Translations under genes and position numbers: made by a program
Source: Longimicrobium sp.
GTDB taxonomy: Bacteria; Gemmatimonadota; Gemmatimonadetes; Longimicrobiales; Longimicrobiaceae
Reading direction: 5' to 3'
Length of the DNA stretch: 45,078 nt
Assembly (NCBI GenBank): GCA_036389795.1
Contig: DASVWD010000065.1
Coordinates: 1 to 45,078 of the forward strand
Notes under the pieces: generated by a model
Told to the model about the DNA's origin: nothing
Seen by the model: the letters and a program-made list of their open reading frames with translations, nothing else
The model's database searches: none
Part shown: positions 25,035 through 32,901 of the stretch, piece after piece
How the letters are laid out: the number at the start of each line of letters is the position of its first letter
Position numbering within the stretch: position 1 is the stretch's first letter

Positions 25035-27503
25035 ATGTCCCTGCTCGCCGTCTCCCTCCCCTCCACCCCGTTCACCGACCCGGTGCTGATCGTCGCCACG
25101 GCGACGCTCGTCTTCCTGGTGGTGCCGCTCCTGGCCGAGCGGCTGCGCGTCCCCGGCATCATCGGGCTCATCGTGGTGGGCGCCGCGGTGGGGCCGCACG
25201 GCTTCAACCTCCTGGCCCGCAGCAACACCATCGTCCTGCTGGGCACGGTGGGGCTCCTGTACCTGATGCTGATGGTGGGGCTGGAGCTGGACCTGCACCA
25301 GTTCGACCGCCACCGCAACCGCAGCCTGGTCTTCGGCACCCTCTCGTTCCTGGTCCCCGGCGCGCTGGGGACGGCGCTCGGCCTGGCGCTGGGCTACCGC
25401 CTCCCCTCGTCGCTGCTGATCGGGGCCGTCTTCGCCTCGCACACGCTGCTGGCGTACCCGATCGCCAGCCGCCTGGGGATCGTGAGGAACCCGGCGGTCA
25501 CCGCGGCGCTGGGGGGGACGATCCTCACCGAGATCCTGGCGCTGCTCCTCCTGGCCGTGGTGGTGCGCTCCCGCGGCGGGGCGATGGACGCCGGGTTCTG
25601 GGCGGCGCTGGCGGTGCCGTTCGCCGTCTACGTGGCCGCGGTGATGTGGGGGCTGCCGCGGCTCGGGCGCTGGTTCTTCCGCAACGTGAGCGGCGACGGG
25701 AGCACCGAGTTCGTCTTCGTGATGGCGGCGCTCTTCGCCACGTCGTACCTGGCGCACTTCGGCGGGGTGGAGCCGATCGTGGGCGCGCTCCTGGCGGGGC
25801 TCGCGCTCAACCGGCTGATCCCCCACCAGGGCGCGCTGATGAGCCGCATCGTCTTCGCGGGCAACGCCCTCTTCATCCCCTTCTTCCTCCTCTCGGTGGG
25901 GATGCTGGTGAACGTGCGGGCCCTCTCGGGCGCGCGGGTGTGGACCGTGTCGGTGGCGCTCACCCTCGGCGTCCTCCTCGCCAAGTGGGTGGCCGCGAAG
26001 GCTTCCGAGAAGGCGTTCGGCTGGGAGCGCGACGAGGGGTGGGTGGTGTTCGGCCTTTCGGTGCCGCACGCGGCGGGGACGCTGGCCATCGTGCTGGTGG
26101 GCTTCGACGTGGGGCTGCTGGACACCGCCGAGGTCAACGGCGTGGTGCTGATGATCCTGGCCACCTGCCTGGCCGGCCCCTGGGCGGTGGAGCGCTTCGG
26201 GCGCCGGGTGGCGCTGCGCGAGGAGCAGCGGCCGTACGACCCCGGCTCGGCCCCGCGCCGCGTCCTGGTGGCCCTGGCGAAGCCGGCGACGGCCGACACG
26301 CTGATGGACCTGGCCTTCATCCTCCGCGGCGGCGCGACCGAGGAGCCGGTGCACCCGCTGATGGTGGTGCGCGGCGAGGGCGAGTCGTCGGAGGCCGAGG
26401 TGGCGGAAGCCGAGAAGGTGCTGGCCCACGCCGTGGCGCGCGCCGCGGCGGCCGAGGTGCCCGTGGTCCCGCTGACCCGGGTGGACCCGAACGTCGCCGC
26501 CGGGATCGCGCGCGGGGTGGCGGAGACGCGCAGCACCACCCTGGTCCTGGGGTGGGACGGGCGCCGCTCTGGGGCGAAGGCGATCTTCGGCACCGTGCTG
26601 GACCAGCTCCTGGCGCGCACCCGGCAGACGGTGGTGGTCGCCCGGCTGGCGCACCCGGTGAGCACCACGCGGCGCATCGTCCTCCTCCTCCCCCCCGCCG
26701 TGGAGCGCCACCCCGGCTTCCTGGAGGCGGCGCGCGCGGCGGCCCAGCTGGCGGCCGGGGCGGGGACGTCGCTCGCGGGCGTCACCGTCGGGGGGGACCC
26801 GGAGCGGCTGGCGGCCACCTTCGCCGGGGCGCGGCCGCAGGTGCCGGTGGCGTGGGAGCGGGTGGACGGCTGGGGCGAGCTGCTGGAGCGGCTGAAGGCG
26901 CTCCTGCGCCCGGGCGACCTGGTGGCGCTGGTGAGCGCGCGCCGGGGGACGCTGGCCTGGCACCCGCGGCTGGAGCGCCTCCCCGAGCGGCTGGGCGCGC
27001 TGGCGCCGGAGAGCTTCCTGGTGGTCTTCCCGCCCGAGGTGGAGGCCGCGGGCGAGGGCGAGGGGACGCGCCTTTCCGCCACGCTGGCGCCCGAGCGGGT
27101 GGTGCGACTGGGCGGCGTGTCGTTCGTGGCCGCCGCCGGGAAGCTGCTGGAGGGGCTCTTCGACGAGGAGACGGCGCGCGAGCTGGCGAACGCGATCGTG
27201 CGCAACGAGCAGCAGTTCTCCTCCGAGGTCGTCCCCGGCGTCGTCCTCCCCCACGTGCGGCTCAACGGGCTGCCGCGCCCCGTCCTGGTCCTCGGCGTGA
27301 GCCGCGAGGGCGTCGAGTTCCCCCGGGCGCGCGAGCCGGCGCACCTGGTCTTCCTCCTGGTGAGCCCCGCCGAGCGCGCCGAGGAGCACCTGAAGTACCT
27401 GGCGGAGATCGCCCGCCTCCTTTCCTCACCCGAACGGGTGCGCGAGCTGATGGAGCGCTTCGCCCCCGGAACCGAGCTGGACTGGCTGCATGTCGAAGAC
27501 TGA
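25035..27503 (+). CDS. CPA2-type cation:proton antiporter with USP-like and PTS EIIA-like C-terminal domains (822 aa)
   Basis: About 11-13 membrane helices fill residues 1-400, with the antiporter core (IIGLIVVGAAVGPHG, LLYLMLMVGLELDL, IGAVFASHTLLAYPI, FFLLSVGML). It should exchange Na+ or K+ for H+ across the inner membrane. Residues about 405-640 hold one or two UspA-like cytosolic modules (RRVLVALAKPATADTL; TRSTTLVLGWDG). Residues about 680-820 resemble a type-2 PTS EIIA domain: NEQQFSSEVVPGVVLPHVRL, with His740 at the phospho-acceptor position, and LVFLLVSP near the end. The fusion suggests control by phosphotransfer or nucleotide. The ATG at 25035 follows AAGGAA; a frame upstream to 24411 is not part of the gene. 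It overlaps the next gene by 14 bases. Confidence 0.9.
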   Translation: MSLLAVSLPSTPFTDPVLIVATATLVFLVVPLLAERLRVPGIIGLIVVGAAVGPHGFNLLARSNTIVLLGTVGLLYLMLMVGLELDLHQFDRHRNRSLVFGTLSFLVPGALGTALGLALGYRLPSSLLIGAVFASHTLLAYPIASRLGIVRNPAVTAALGGTILTEILALLLLAVVVRSRGGAMDAGFWAALAVPFAVYVAAVMWGLPRLGRWFFRNVSGDGSTEFVFVMAALFATSYLAHFGGVEPIVGALLAGLALNRLIPHQGALMSRIVFAGNALFIPFFLLSVGMLVNVRALSGARVWTVSVALTLGVLLAKWVAAKASEKAFGWERDEGWVVFGLSVPHAAGTLAIVLVGFDVGLLDTAEVNGVVLMILATCLAGPWAVERFGRRVALREEQRPYDPGSAPRRVLVALAKPATADTLMDLAFILRGGATEEPVHPLMVVRGEGESSEAEVAEAEKVLAHAVARAAAAEVPVVPLTRVDPNVAAGIARGVAETRSTTLVLGWDGRRSGAKAIFGTVLDQLLARTRQTVVVARLAHPVSTTRRIVLLLPPAVERHPGFLEAARAAAQLAAGAGTSLAGVTVGGDPERLAATFAGARPQVPVAWERVDGWGELLERLKALLRPGDLVALVSARRGTLAWHPRLERLPERLGALAPESFLVVFPPEVEAAGEGEGTRLSATLAPERVVRLGGVSFVAAAGKLLEGLFDEETARELANAIVRNEQQFSSEVVPGVVLPHVRLNGLPRPVLVLGVSREGVEFPRAREPAHLVFLLVSPAERAEEHLKYLAEIARLLSSPERVRELMERFAPGTELDWLHVED

Positions 27504-28500
27504 GACCGAGGCCCCGCCCGTCCTCCCCACCGCCGCGGACGTGCGCGCGGCCGCCGAGCGCCTGCGCGGCGTCGCCCACCGCACGCCGGTCGTGACCTCG
27601 CGCACGCTCGACGAGCGGACGGGGGCGCGCGCGTTCCTCAAGTGCGAGAGCTTCCAGCGCGGCGGGGCGTTCAAGTTCCGCGGCGCCTACAACGCCGTCT
27701 CCAGGCTCTCCGCCGAGGAGCGGGCGCGCGGCGTCCTCACCTACTCGTCCGGCAACCACGCGGGGGCCGTCGCCCTTGTCGGCCGGCTGCTGGGGGTGAA
27801 GACCGTGATCGTGATGCCACGGGACGCGCCGGGGCCCAAGATCGAGGCCACGCGCGGCTACGGCGCCGAGGTCGTCCTCTACGACCGCGCGGGCCGCTTG
27901 CGCGAGGAGATCGCCGCGGAGCTGCAGCGGGAGCGGGGGATGACGCTCGTCCCCCCGTACGACCACCCCGACGTGATCGCCGGGCAGGGGACGGCCGCGC
28001 GGGAGCTGCTGGAGGAGGCGGGGCCGCTGGACGTGGTGATGACCCCGTGCGGGGGCGGCGGCCTCCTCTCCGGCTCCGCCCTGGCGGCGAAGGACGCTTC
28101 TCCCGGGTGCAGGGTGGTGGGCGTGGAGCCCGAGCTGGCCGACGACGCCACGCGCTCCTTCCGCACCGGCGAGCTGCACGCCACGCACAACCCGCCCACC
28201 ATCGCCGACGGGCTGCGGACTCCCTCGCTCGGCCGCTACACCTTCCCGCTGGTGCGCGCGCACGTGGACGAGATGCGCACCGTCTCCGAGGCCGGGATCG
28301 TGGAGGCGATGCGCTTCCTGTGGACGCGGATGAAGCTGGTGGTGGAGCCCTCCGGCGCCGTGCCGCTCGCCGCGCTCCTGGCGGACCCGGGGGCGTTCCG
28401 CGGGAAGCGCGTCGGCATCGTCCTGAGCGGCGGCAACGTGGACCTCGCCGCCGCGTGCGCGCTGCTGGCGGGGAAAGATCAAGGTTCATCGCGGATTTAG
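27490..28500 (+). CDS. PLP-dependent threonine/serine dehydratase-like enzyme (336 aa)
   Basis: Fold-type II PLP enzyme of the threonine dehydratase/serine racemase group. Lys62 in GGAFKFRGAYNA is the Schiff-base lysine; SSGNHAG (86-92) binds substrate and CGGGGLLSG binds the PLP phosphate; LSGGNVD near the C-terminus caps the pyridine site. Length fits a catabolic dehydratase or serine racemase without an ACT domain. It starts inside the antiporter's last codons and is probably translated from the same mRNA. The last residues (KDQGSSRI) fall within a 10-bp inverted repeat and may have been altered by a neighbouring rearrangement, though the core is complete. Confidence 0.9.
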   Translation: MSKTETEAPPVLPTAADVRAAAERLRGVAHRTPVVTSRTLDERTGARAFLKCESFQRGGAFKFRGAYNAVSRLSAEERARGVLTYSSGNHAGAVALVGRLLGVKTVIVMPRDAPGPKIEATRGYGAEVVLYDRAGRLREEIAAELQRERGMTLVPPYDHPDVIAGQGTAARELLEEAGPLDVVMTPCGGGGLLSGSALAAKDASPGCRVVGVEPELADDATRSFRTGELHATHNPPTIADGLRTPSLGRYTFPLVRAHVDEMRTVSEAGIVEAMRFLWTRMKLVVEPSGAVPLAALLADPGAFRGKRVGIVLSGGNVDLAAACALLAGKDQGSSRI

Positions 28501-28533
28501 TTGCAGTTCGCCTGGGAAGGCACCCTTGATCTT
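28475..28533. repeat. Perfect 10-bp inverted repeat spanning the dehydratase stop codon
   Basis: AAGATCAAGG (28475-28484) and CCTTGATCTT (28524-28533) flank 39 bases that include the TAG stop. It could form a stem at the mRNA 3' end or mark an old insertion edge. Confidence 0.6.
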
Positions 28534-28630
28534 GAGGATGAAGTAGTCGTCATGACGGTCACGGATGCGCACGCTCTGCTGAGATCGTAGGACGCATCGT
28601 TCTTCGCGGTCATACCAGGTTGCCGAGCAT
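28486..28630 (-). pseudogene. Possible gene remnant on the minus strand
   Basis: A frame of about 47 codons with lower GC reads ...WYDREERCVLRSQQSV and ends DYFILKIKGAFPGELQ-LNPR before a TGA that overlaps the dehydratase end. It looks more protein-like than its surroundings, but it runs into repeat DNA upstream and lacks a start. It could be the C-terminus of a lost gene. Very uncertain. Confidence 0.2.
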
Positions 28631-28860
28631 AGTTCTGGTTCCAAACAGATTGGAATCACACAGAGGACACAGAGAACACAGAGGGAGCCAAGACGCGCGA
28701 TTGAAGTTCTCTGTGTCCTCTGTGTCCTCCGTGAGAGGCTTTTCAGAAGCTGTACCTGAACGATGCTCTGCAAGGTGGTATCAGACCACCATCGCTGCCT
28801 CTACTGCGACGACGGCCACCCCTTGCATGCCGCGAACGCTTGCGTTAAATACTGAACCAT
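28534..28860. other. Lower-GC gap with long inverted repeat
   Basis: This stretch of about 330 bases is visibly less GC-rich than the flanks. It holds the possible gene remnant (to 28630), the long inverted repeat copy 3 and the ArsR operator. I see nothing else. Confidence 0.5.
28656..28736. repeat. Long imperfect inverted repeat, copy 3
   Basis: Left arm TCACACAGAGGACACAGAG..., right arm ...CTCTGTGTCCTCCGTGAGA. Built of 9-base CAGAGGACA-type units. It lies about 155 bases downstream of the dehydratase stop. Confidence 0.8.
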
Positions 28861-28872
28861 GTGGTTCAGTAT
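28849..28872. promoter_or_regulatory. Perfect palindromic operator overlapping the ArsR start
   Basis: ATACTGAACCA and TGGTTCAGTAT are exact complements with a 2-base centre (24 bp). The palindrome ends directly before the ATG at 28873 and contains the alternative GTG start at 28861. This is the position and style expected of the binding site for the ArsR-type regulator encoded right after it, allowing autorepression of the arsR-SRPBCC operon. Confidence 0.75.
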
Positions 28873-29226
28873 ATGACGACCCGACTCGATACTTCGTTCG
28901 CCGCGCTCTCGGATGCCACGCGGCGTGGCGTTCTGGAGCAGCTCGGACGAGCCGACGCTTCGATCACGGAGCTTGCCGAGAAGTTCCACATGACGCTCAC
29001 GGGCATGAAGAAGCACGTCGGCGTTCTGGAGCGGGCGGGGCTCGTCACCACGAAGAAGATCGGGCGCGTGCGGACGTGCCAGCTGGGCCCGCGCCGATTG
29101 GAGGAAGAGACGGCGTGGCTCGAGAGGTACCGCCAGCGCTGGGACGAACGCTTCGACGAGTTGGACAAGGTTGTCGGGGAACTGACACGAAAGGAGAAGA
29201 GCGATGAACGCAAGAATCGAAAGTAG
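28861..29226 (+). CDS. ArsR-family winged-helix transcriptional regulator (121 aa)
   Basis: Winged helix domain over about residues 10-80: LDTSFAALSDATRRGVLEQL, then the recognition region ASITELAEKFHMTLTGMKKHVGVLERAGLV, and the wing TKKIGRVRTCQLG. No metal-binding Cys pair (ELCVCDL type) is present, so it is not an arsenic sensor; it belongs to the subgroup paired with SRPBCC proteins. Two starts are possible: GTG 28861 (MVQYMTTRLD, the MVxY opening common in this subgroup) or ATG 28873. A perfect palindrome covers this start region. The next gene overlaps its end by 23 bases. Confidence 0.93.
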   Translation: MVQYMTTRLDTSFAALSDATRRGVLEQLGRADASITELAEKFHMTLTGMKKHVGVLERAGLVTTKKIGRVRTCQLGPRRLEEETAWLERYRQRWDERFDELDKVVGELTRKEKSDERKNRK

Positions 29227-29722
29227 GCCCGGCCCCGTGAAGAACCGCACCACGGTGGAACGGAAGTCGGACCGCGAGGTGGTTGTCACGCGGACCATCA
29301 ACGGCCCGGCGCGCATCGTGTTCGAGGCATTTACCAAGGCCGAGCTGCTCAAGCGTTGGTGGGTGCCCAAGTCGATGGGAATGACCCTGCTGTCCTGCGA
29401 AGTGGATGCTCGTGTCGGAGGCAAGTACCGATTGGTATTCGACCACGGTGGCCCCGAGCCTGCCGCGTTTTTCGGCACGTATGTCGAAGTGAAGCCGTAC
29501 TCGCGCCTCGCGTGGACCAATGAAGAAGGCGGCGAGGGCGGGCCTGTCACCACGGTGACCTTCGAGGAAAAGGGCGGCAAGACGCTGGTGGTCCTGCACG
29601 AGAGCTATCCTTCGAAGGAAGCGCTCGACGCTGCCGGCACCGGGGCAGCCGATGCAATGGGCGAGACGTTCGATCAGCTGGACGAGCTTCTCGTCGCCCT
29701 GGGTGAGAGCTCGGGACAGTAA
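29204..29722 (+). CDS. SRPBCC (AHSA1-like) domain protein (172 aa)
   Basis: Helix-grip (START-like) fold that binds a hydrophobic ligand: SDREVVVTRTINGPARIVFEAFTKAELLKRWW is the typical AHSA1 opening, then GGKYRLVFDHG, FFGTYVEVKPYSRLAWT, TVTFEEKGGKTLVVLHESYPS and a long C-terminal helix (GETFDQLDELLVAL). Pairs of ArsR regulator and AHSA1-like protein are common. The ligand is unknown. AAGGAG lies seven bases before the ATG, inside arsR, so translation is coupled. A likely role is to bind or detoxify the small molecule that relieves ArsR repression, but this is inference. Confidence 0.92.
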   Translation: MNARIESRPGPVKNRTTVERKSDREVVVTRTINGPARIVFEAFTKAELLKRWWVPKSMGMTLLSCEVDARVGGKYRLVFDHGGPEPAAFFGTYVEVKPYSRLAWTNEEGGEGGPVTTVTFEEKGGKTLVVLHESYPSKEALDAAGTGAADAMGETFDQLDELLVALGESSGQ

Positions 29723-29822
29723 CAGAGACGAGGATCTCGCGGTCGGTCGTCCGATAGTCCCGGCTCACACTGGCCGGGGCTATCGGGCGGAGTCGCGAAC
29801 ATTCGATCGACGGGTCCCACGC

Positions 29823-30110
29823 TCACGGCGCGGCGTTCCGCGCCGGTCGCGTCCCGAGGTGCGCCCAGGCCCAGCCGAGCAGGGTGATGGCCAGGAAGGG
29901 ATAGGCGCAGAATGGCAGCGGGGCCGATAGCGCCGTCAGGCGCGCCCCGAGGAACATCCGGGCTGCTGTGATCGCGAACAGCACGGCCGCAACGGCGCCC
30001 GTCGCTCTGACGAGCACCGGGAACTCCCGCGCCGCGCTGATGAGGCCGAGGGCTGCCGCCCACAAGCCTGCACCCGCAGCGAACGAGGGCGCGCTCGCCG
30101 CGAGCTCCAT
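29823..30110 (-). CDS. Small membrane protein (95 aa), unknown
   Basis: Three hydrophobic segments (FAAGAGLWAAALGLISAA, VLVRATGAVAAVLFAITAARMF, FCAYPFLAITLLGWAWAHLG) with a short Arg-rich tail. I do not recognise a family. ATG at 30110; a perfect 9-bp inverted repeat lies just upstream of it. It is convergent with the SRPBCC gene and divergent from the redoxin gene. Confidence 0.65.
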   Translation of the reverse strand: MELAASAPSFAAGAGLWAAALGLISAAREFPVLVRATGAVAAVLFAITAARMFLGARLTALSAPLPFCAYPFLAITLLGWAWAHLGTRPARNAAP

Positions 30111-30117
30111 CGCGGAG

Positions 30118-30140
30118 CCCGAGACGATCAGCGTCTCGGG
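30118..30140. promoter_or_regulatory. Perfect 9-bp inverted repeat before the small membrane gene
   Basis: CCCGAGACG and CGTCTCGGG pair around ATCAG, 8 bases upstream of the start at 30110. It may be an operator or a 5' UTR hairpin that limits translation. Confidence 0.4.
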
Positions 30141-30289
30141 CCGGTGTCCACTCTGCTTCTACTTACCTGCAACCCAATCGACGAAGAACCAAAGATTAAG
30201 ACGGCGAGCCGGGAATGGACATCTGCGGACGTCCGTGGTACATTGCCCCTCACACACGCGAAAACGCACGCACCGAGCACGGCACCGCA

Positions 30290-30313
30290 CCCTCTCCCGC
30301 GGCCGGGAGAGGG
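30290..30313. repeat. CCCTCTCCCG / CGGGAGAGGG hairpin element
   Basis: Perfect 10-bp stem with a CGGC loop, in the 286-base region before the redoxin gene. Similar hairpins occur at about 1201-1225, 13188-13213 and 34279-34306. Confidence 0.6.
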
Positions 30314-30396
30314 TGGCGATGCGGGAGCGGCGCCCGGGCGAGGGCCCCGGGGCCGCCGACGCACCGGAACCGAGGATCGGGAGGGACGACGGACGC

Positions 30397-30978
30397 ATGG
30401 CAGCCACGCCATCCACCATGCTGGAGCTGGGGACGCCGGCGCCCTGGTTCGCGCTGCCCGACACCGACGGGAAGACCGTCACCCTGGACGACGCGAAGGG
30501 GGCCACGGCGCTGCTGGTGATGTTCATCTGCAACCACTGCCCGTACGTGAAGCACCTGCGGCCGGCGCTGGCGCGCCTGGCCGAGGAGTACGCGCCGCGC
30601 GGCGTGGCCGTGGTGGCCGTCAGCTCCAACGACGCCGAGCGCTACCCCGCCGACTCGCCCGAGGCCATGCGGCGCGAGAAGGAGGAGGCCGGCTACCCGT
30701 TCCCCTACCTGTACGACGAGACGCAGGAAGTGGCGAAGGCGTACCGCGCCGCGTGCACGCCCGACTTCTTCCTCTTCGACGCCGGGCACCGGCTGGTCTA
30801 CCGCGGCCAGTTCGACGACAGCCGGCCCTCGAACGGCGTCCCCGTCACCGGGCGCGACCTGCGCGCGGCGCTCGACGCCGTGCTGGAGGGCCGCCCCGTC
30901 TCCGCCGACCAGAAGCCCAGCCTGGGGTGCAGCATCAAGTGGAGGCCGGGCGCCGCGCCGGACTACTTCGGACGATGA
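30397..30978 (+). CDS. Thioredoxin-fold redoxin (AhpC/TSA-like) with CxxC (193 aa)
   Basis: Thioredoxin-like fold with MFICNHCPYVKH: Cys45 and Cys48 form a CNHC redox motif. LPDTDGKTVTLDD precedes it, and AVSSNDAERYPADSPEAM and CTPDFFLFD (with the cis-Pro) follow. The length and the NHCPYVKH motif match the cytosolic 'thioredoxin family protein' group that includes peroxiredoxin-like reductases; the exact substrate is unknown. No signal peptide. The ATG at 30397 follows GGGAGG; the frame upstream to 29968 runs through repeat DNA. The stop overlaps the start of the methyltransferase gene (ATGA), so the two are coupled. Confidence 0.92.
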   Translation: MAATPSTMLELGTPAPWFALPDTDGKTVTLDDAKGATALLVMFICNHCPYVKHLRPALARLAEEYAPRGVAVVAVSSNDAERYPADSPEAMRREKEEAGYPFPYLYDETQEVAKAYRAACTPDFFLFDAGHRLVYRGQFDDSRPSNGVPVTGRDLRAALDAVLEGRPVSADQKPSLGCSIKWRPGAAPDYFGR

Positions 30979-31679
30979 ACACCACGCAGAAGGTCCATCC
31001 CTTCCCGGCCGAGCGCCGCATGCTCGCCACCTGGGACGCCGACGCCGACGCTTGGACGGGCGCCGTGCGCGAGGGCGCCCTCCCCACGCGCCGCATCACC
31101 GACGAGGCGATCGTGGAGGTGATCCGCCAGGTGCCCACCGGGCCGATCCTGGACGCCGGGTGCGGCGAGGGGTGGCTGGCCAGGCGGCTGGCGGAGTTCG
31201 GGCACAAGGTGGCGGGGATCGACGGGAGCGCGCGGCTCGTCGAGCGGGCCAGGGAGCTGGGCGGGGGCGACTTCCGGGTGCTCTCGTACTCCGACGCGGC
31301 CGAGAACCCGCGGCTCCTGCGCGGGCCGTTCGGCACGGTGGTGTTCAACTTCTCGCTGCTGGACGACAAGGTCACGGGGATCCTCTACGCCGTGGGCGCC
31401 ACCCTCTTCCCCTACGGCCGCGTGCTGATCCAGACGCTGCACCCGGGCGCGTGCGGCGAGGGCGAGCCGTACCGGGACGGGTGGCGCGAGGAGGCGTTCC
31501 CCGGCCTGGGCTTCCCCGAGCCGATCCCCTACTACTTCCGCACCTTCAGCCGCTGGGTGCTGGAGCTGCGCCGCGCGGGGCTGATCCTGGTGGAGACCTA
31601 CGAGCCGCTGGACCCCGACACCGGCCGCCCCGTGTCGCTGATCCTGAGCGCGACGATCCCGGAGCGGCGGCGGGGATAG
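30975..31679 (+). CDS. Class I SAM-dependent methyltransferase (234 aa)
   Basis: Rossmann-type methyltransferase with motif I ILDAGCGEGWLARRL at about residues 55-69, the acidic loop VAGIDGSARLVERA and motif near TVVFNFSLLDD. A distinctive C-terminal part (YYFRTFSRWVLELRRAGL) may shape the substrate site. Substrate is unknown; small-molecule methylation is more likely than rRNA. It is coupled to the redoxin gene through ATGA. Longer upstream reading in this frame is an artefact of the overlap with the redoxin gene. Confidence 0.92.
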   Translation: MNTTQKVHPFPAERRMLATWDADADAWTGAVREGALPTRRITDEAIVEVIRQVPTGPILDAGCGEGWLARRLAEFGHKVAGIDGSARLVERARELGGGDFRVLSYSDAAENPRLLRGPFGTVVFNFSLLDDKVTGILYAVGATLFPYGRVLIQTLHPGACGEGEPYRDGWREEAFPGLGFPEPIPYYFRTFSRWVLELRRAGLILVETYEPLDPDTGRPVSLILSATIPERRRG

Positions 31680-31882
31680 TGCGAAGTGCGAGGTGCGGAA
31701 CACCGGGTCGTAGCGGAGCTGCTTGAAGACCGAAGATCCAGCTGAACGGATGTCATCCCGAGGGGAGCGGTAGCGACCCGAGGGATCTACCTGGCGGGTC
31801 TGGTGGGTGGCGGGCCAGGCAGATGCCCCATTCCCCGGATGTCGTCGCACTTCGCACTTCGCACCCAGCACTTCGCACTCGC
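31679..31882. repeat. Composite element: core bounded by inverted 7-bp tandem arrays
   Basis: Left edge GTGCGAAGTGCGAGGTGCGG (31679-31698) and right edge CGCACTTCGCACTTCGCAC... (31846-31882) are inverted versions of the same tandem units. The core contains GATGTCATCCCGAGG and GAGGGATCTACCTGG. The layout matches the element at 38461-38707. Confidence 0.7.
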
Positions 31883-32030
31883 AGTCCCAGGAAACTTTCC
31901 CCCCGCCCCGGCGTATTCTCCCCGCCCGGGGCGGTTGTGCTTTCCGCCCGCCCGGCGGATATTTCGTACCGGCCTCGCCGGCCCCTCGCGACTCCGCCGG
32001 CGAGGCCTTTCCCTGTACGCAACCGAGAAC
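31883..32030. other. Remainder of the gap before lepB
   Basis: Together with the composite element this makes a 351-base gap. It holds a CCGCCCCGGCG / CCCGCCCGGGGCGG-type GC palindrome near 31900-31935 and CGCCGG...CCGGCG around 31965-32005. Presumably includes the lepB promoter; none is assignable. Confidence 0.4.
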
Positions 32031-32888
32031 GTGGCCAGTCCCGAGAGCCGGGCGGCGCTGCGCGGCGGCAAGCCCGCCAGGCGCCCCGCATCCGACAGCA
32101 AGAGCGCCGACGACAAGGGCGCCGACGGCAAGGCCGGCAAGCCGCCCCGCAACGAGGCGCTGGAGTGGGCCAAGTCCATCGCCATCGCGGTGGTGCTGTT
32201 CCTCTTCATCCGCACCTTCCTGGTGCAGGCGTACTCGATCCCCTCCGAGAGCATGGAGGAGACGCTCCTGGTGGGCGACTACCTGATGGCCAACAACGCC
32301 GTCTTCGGCGCGCGGCTCCCTTTCGTGGGCACGCGGCTCCCCGCCGTCCGCGACCCGCGCCGCGGCGAGATCGTCGTCTTCCGCCCCACCTACAACACCC
32401 CGATCCAGGACGTGGTGAAGCGGGTGATCGGCACGCCCGGCGACACGCTGGAGTCGCGGCAGGGCGTGGTGATGCGCAACGGGAAGGCGCTCGACGAGCC
32501 GTACGTGCACCGCCTGGGCACCCCCGATTCCCCGATCCCCTTCTCCGGCGGCGTGGGCGACCCCATGGTGGACCCCGAGCGGCACGGCTACCACAACCAC
32601 ATGGAGGCGCTGCTGCCCTCGGTGAAGCGCGAGGACTACCACCCCACGCGCGACAACTGGGGGCCGCTGGTGGTGCCGGCGGGCCACTACTTCCTGATGG
32701 GCGACAACCGCGAGTCGTCGCTGGACTCGCGCTTCATGGGCTTCATCCCGCGCGAGGTGATCCGCGGCAAGCCGCTCTTCATCTACTGGTCGTACGACAG
32801 GAACCGCGACGCGCCCTTCCCCCGCTTCGTCAGCGCCGCCCGCTGGGGCCGCATCGGCTCGGCGATCCACGCCTGCTGCGCCCGGTAG
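32031..32888 (+). CDS. lepB: Signal peptidase I (285 aa)
   Basis: Cleaves signal peptides from exported preproteins at the outer face of the inner membrane. After a basic/charged cytosolic tail comes one transmembrane helix (SIAIAVVLFLFIRTFLVQAY), directly followed by box B SIPSESMEETL with catalytic Ser74. Box D VVKRVIGTPGDT carries the general base Lys130, and box E GDNRESSLDSRF is intact. An extra loop between boxes D and E (about residues 145-215, with repeated Tyr/His/Asp) is longer than in E. coli type short forms. The start is taken as GTG 32031, since upstream codons derive from repeat DNA; the Shine-Dalgarno signal is weak, so the true start may differ by some codons. Confidence 0.92.
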   Translation: MASPESRAALRGGKPARRPASDSKSADDKGADGKAGKPPRNEALEWAKSIAIAVVLFLFIRTFLVQAYSIPSESMEETLLVGDYLMANNAVFGARLPFVGTRLPAVRDPRRGEIVVFRPTYNTPIQDVVKRVIGTPGDTLESRQGVVMRNGKALDEPYVHRLGTPDSPIPFSGGVGDPMVDPERHGYHNHMEALLPSVKREDYHPTRDNWGPLVVPAGHYFLMGDNRESSLDSRFMGFIPREVIRGKPLFIYWSYDRNRDAPFPRFVSAARWGRIGSAIHACCAR

Positions 32889-32901
32889 CCGGCGGGCGGC
32901 G

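Noticed and set aside
29968-30396. Upstream extension of the redoxin
   Set aside because: It covers an antisense membrane protein and repeat hairpins; GGGAGG and the family N-terminus place the start at 30397.
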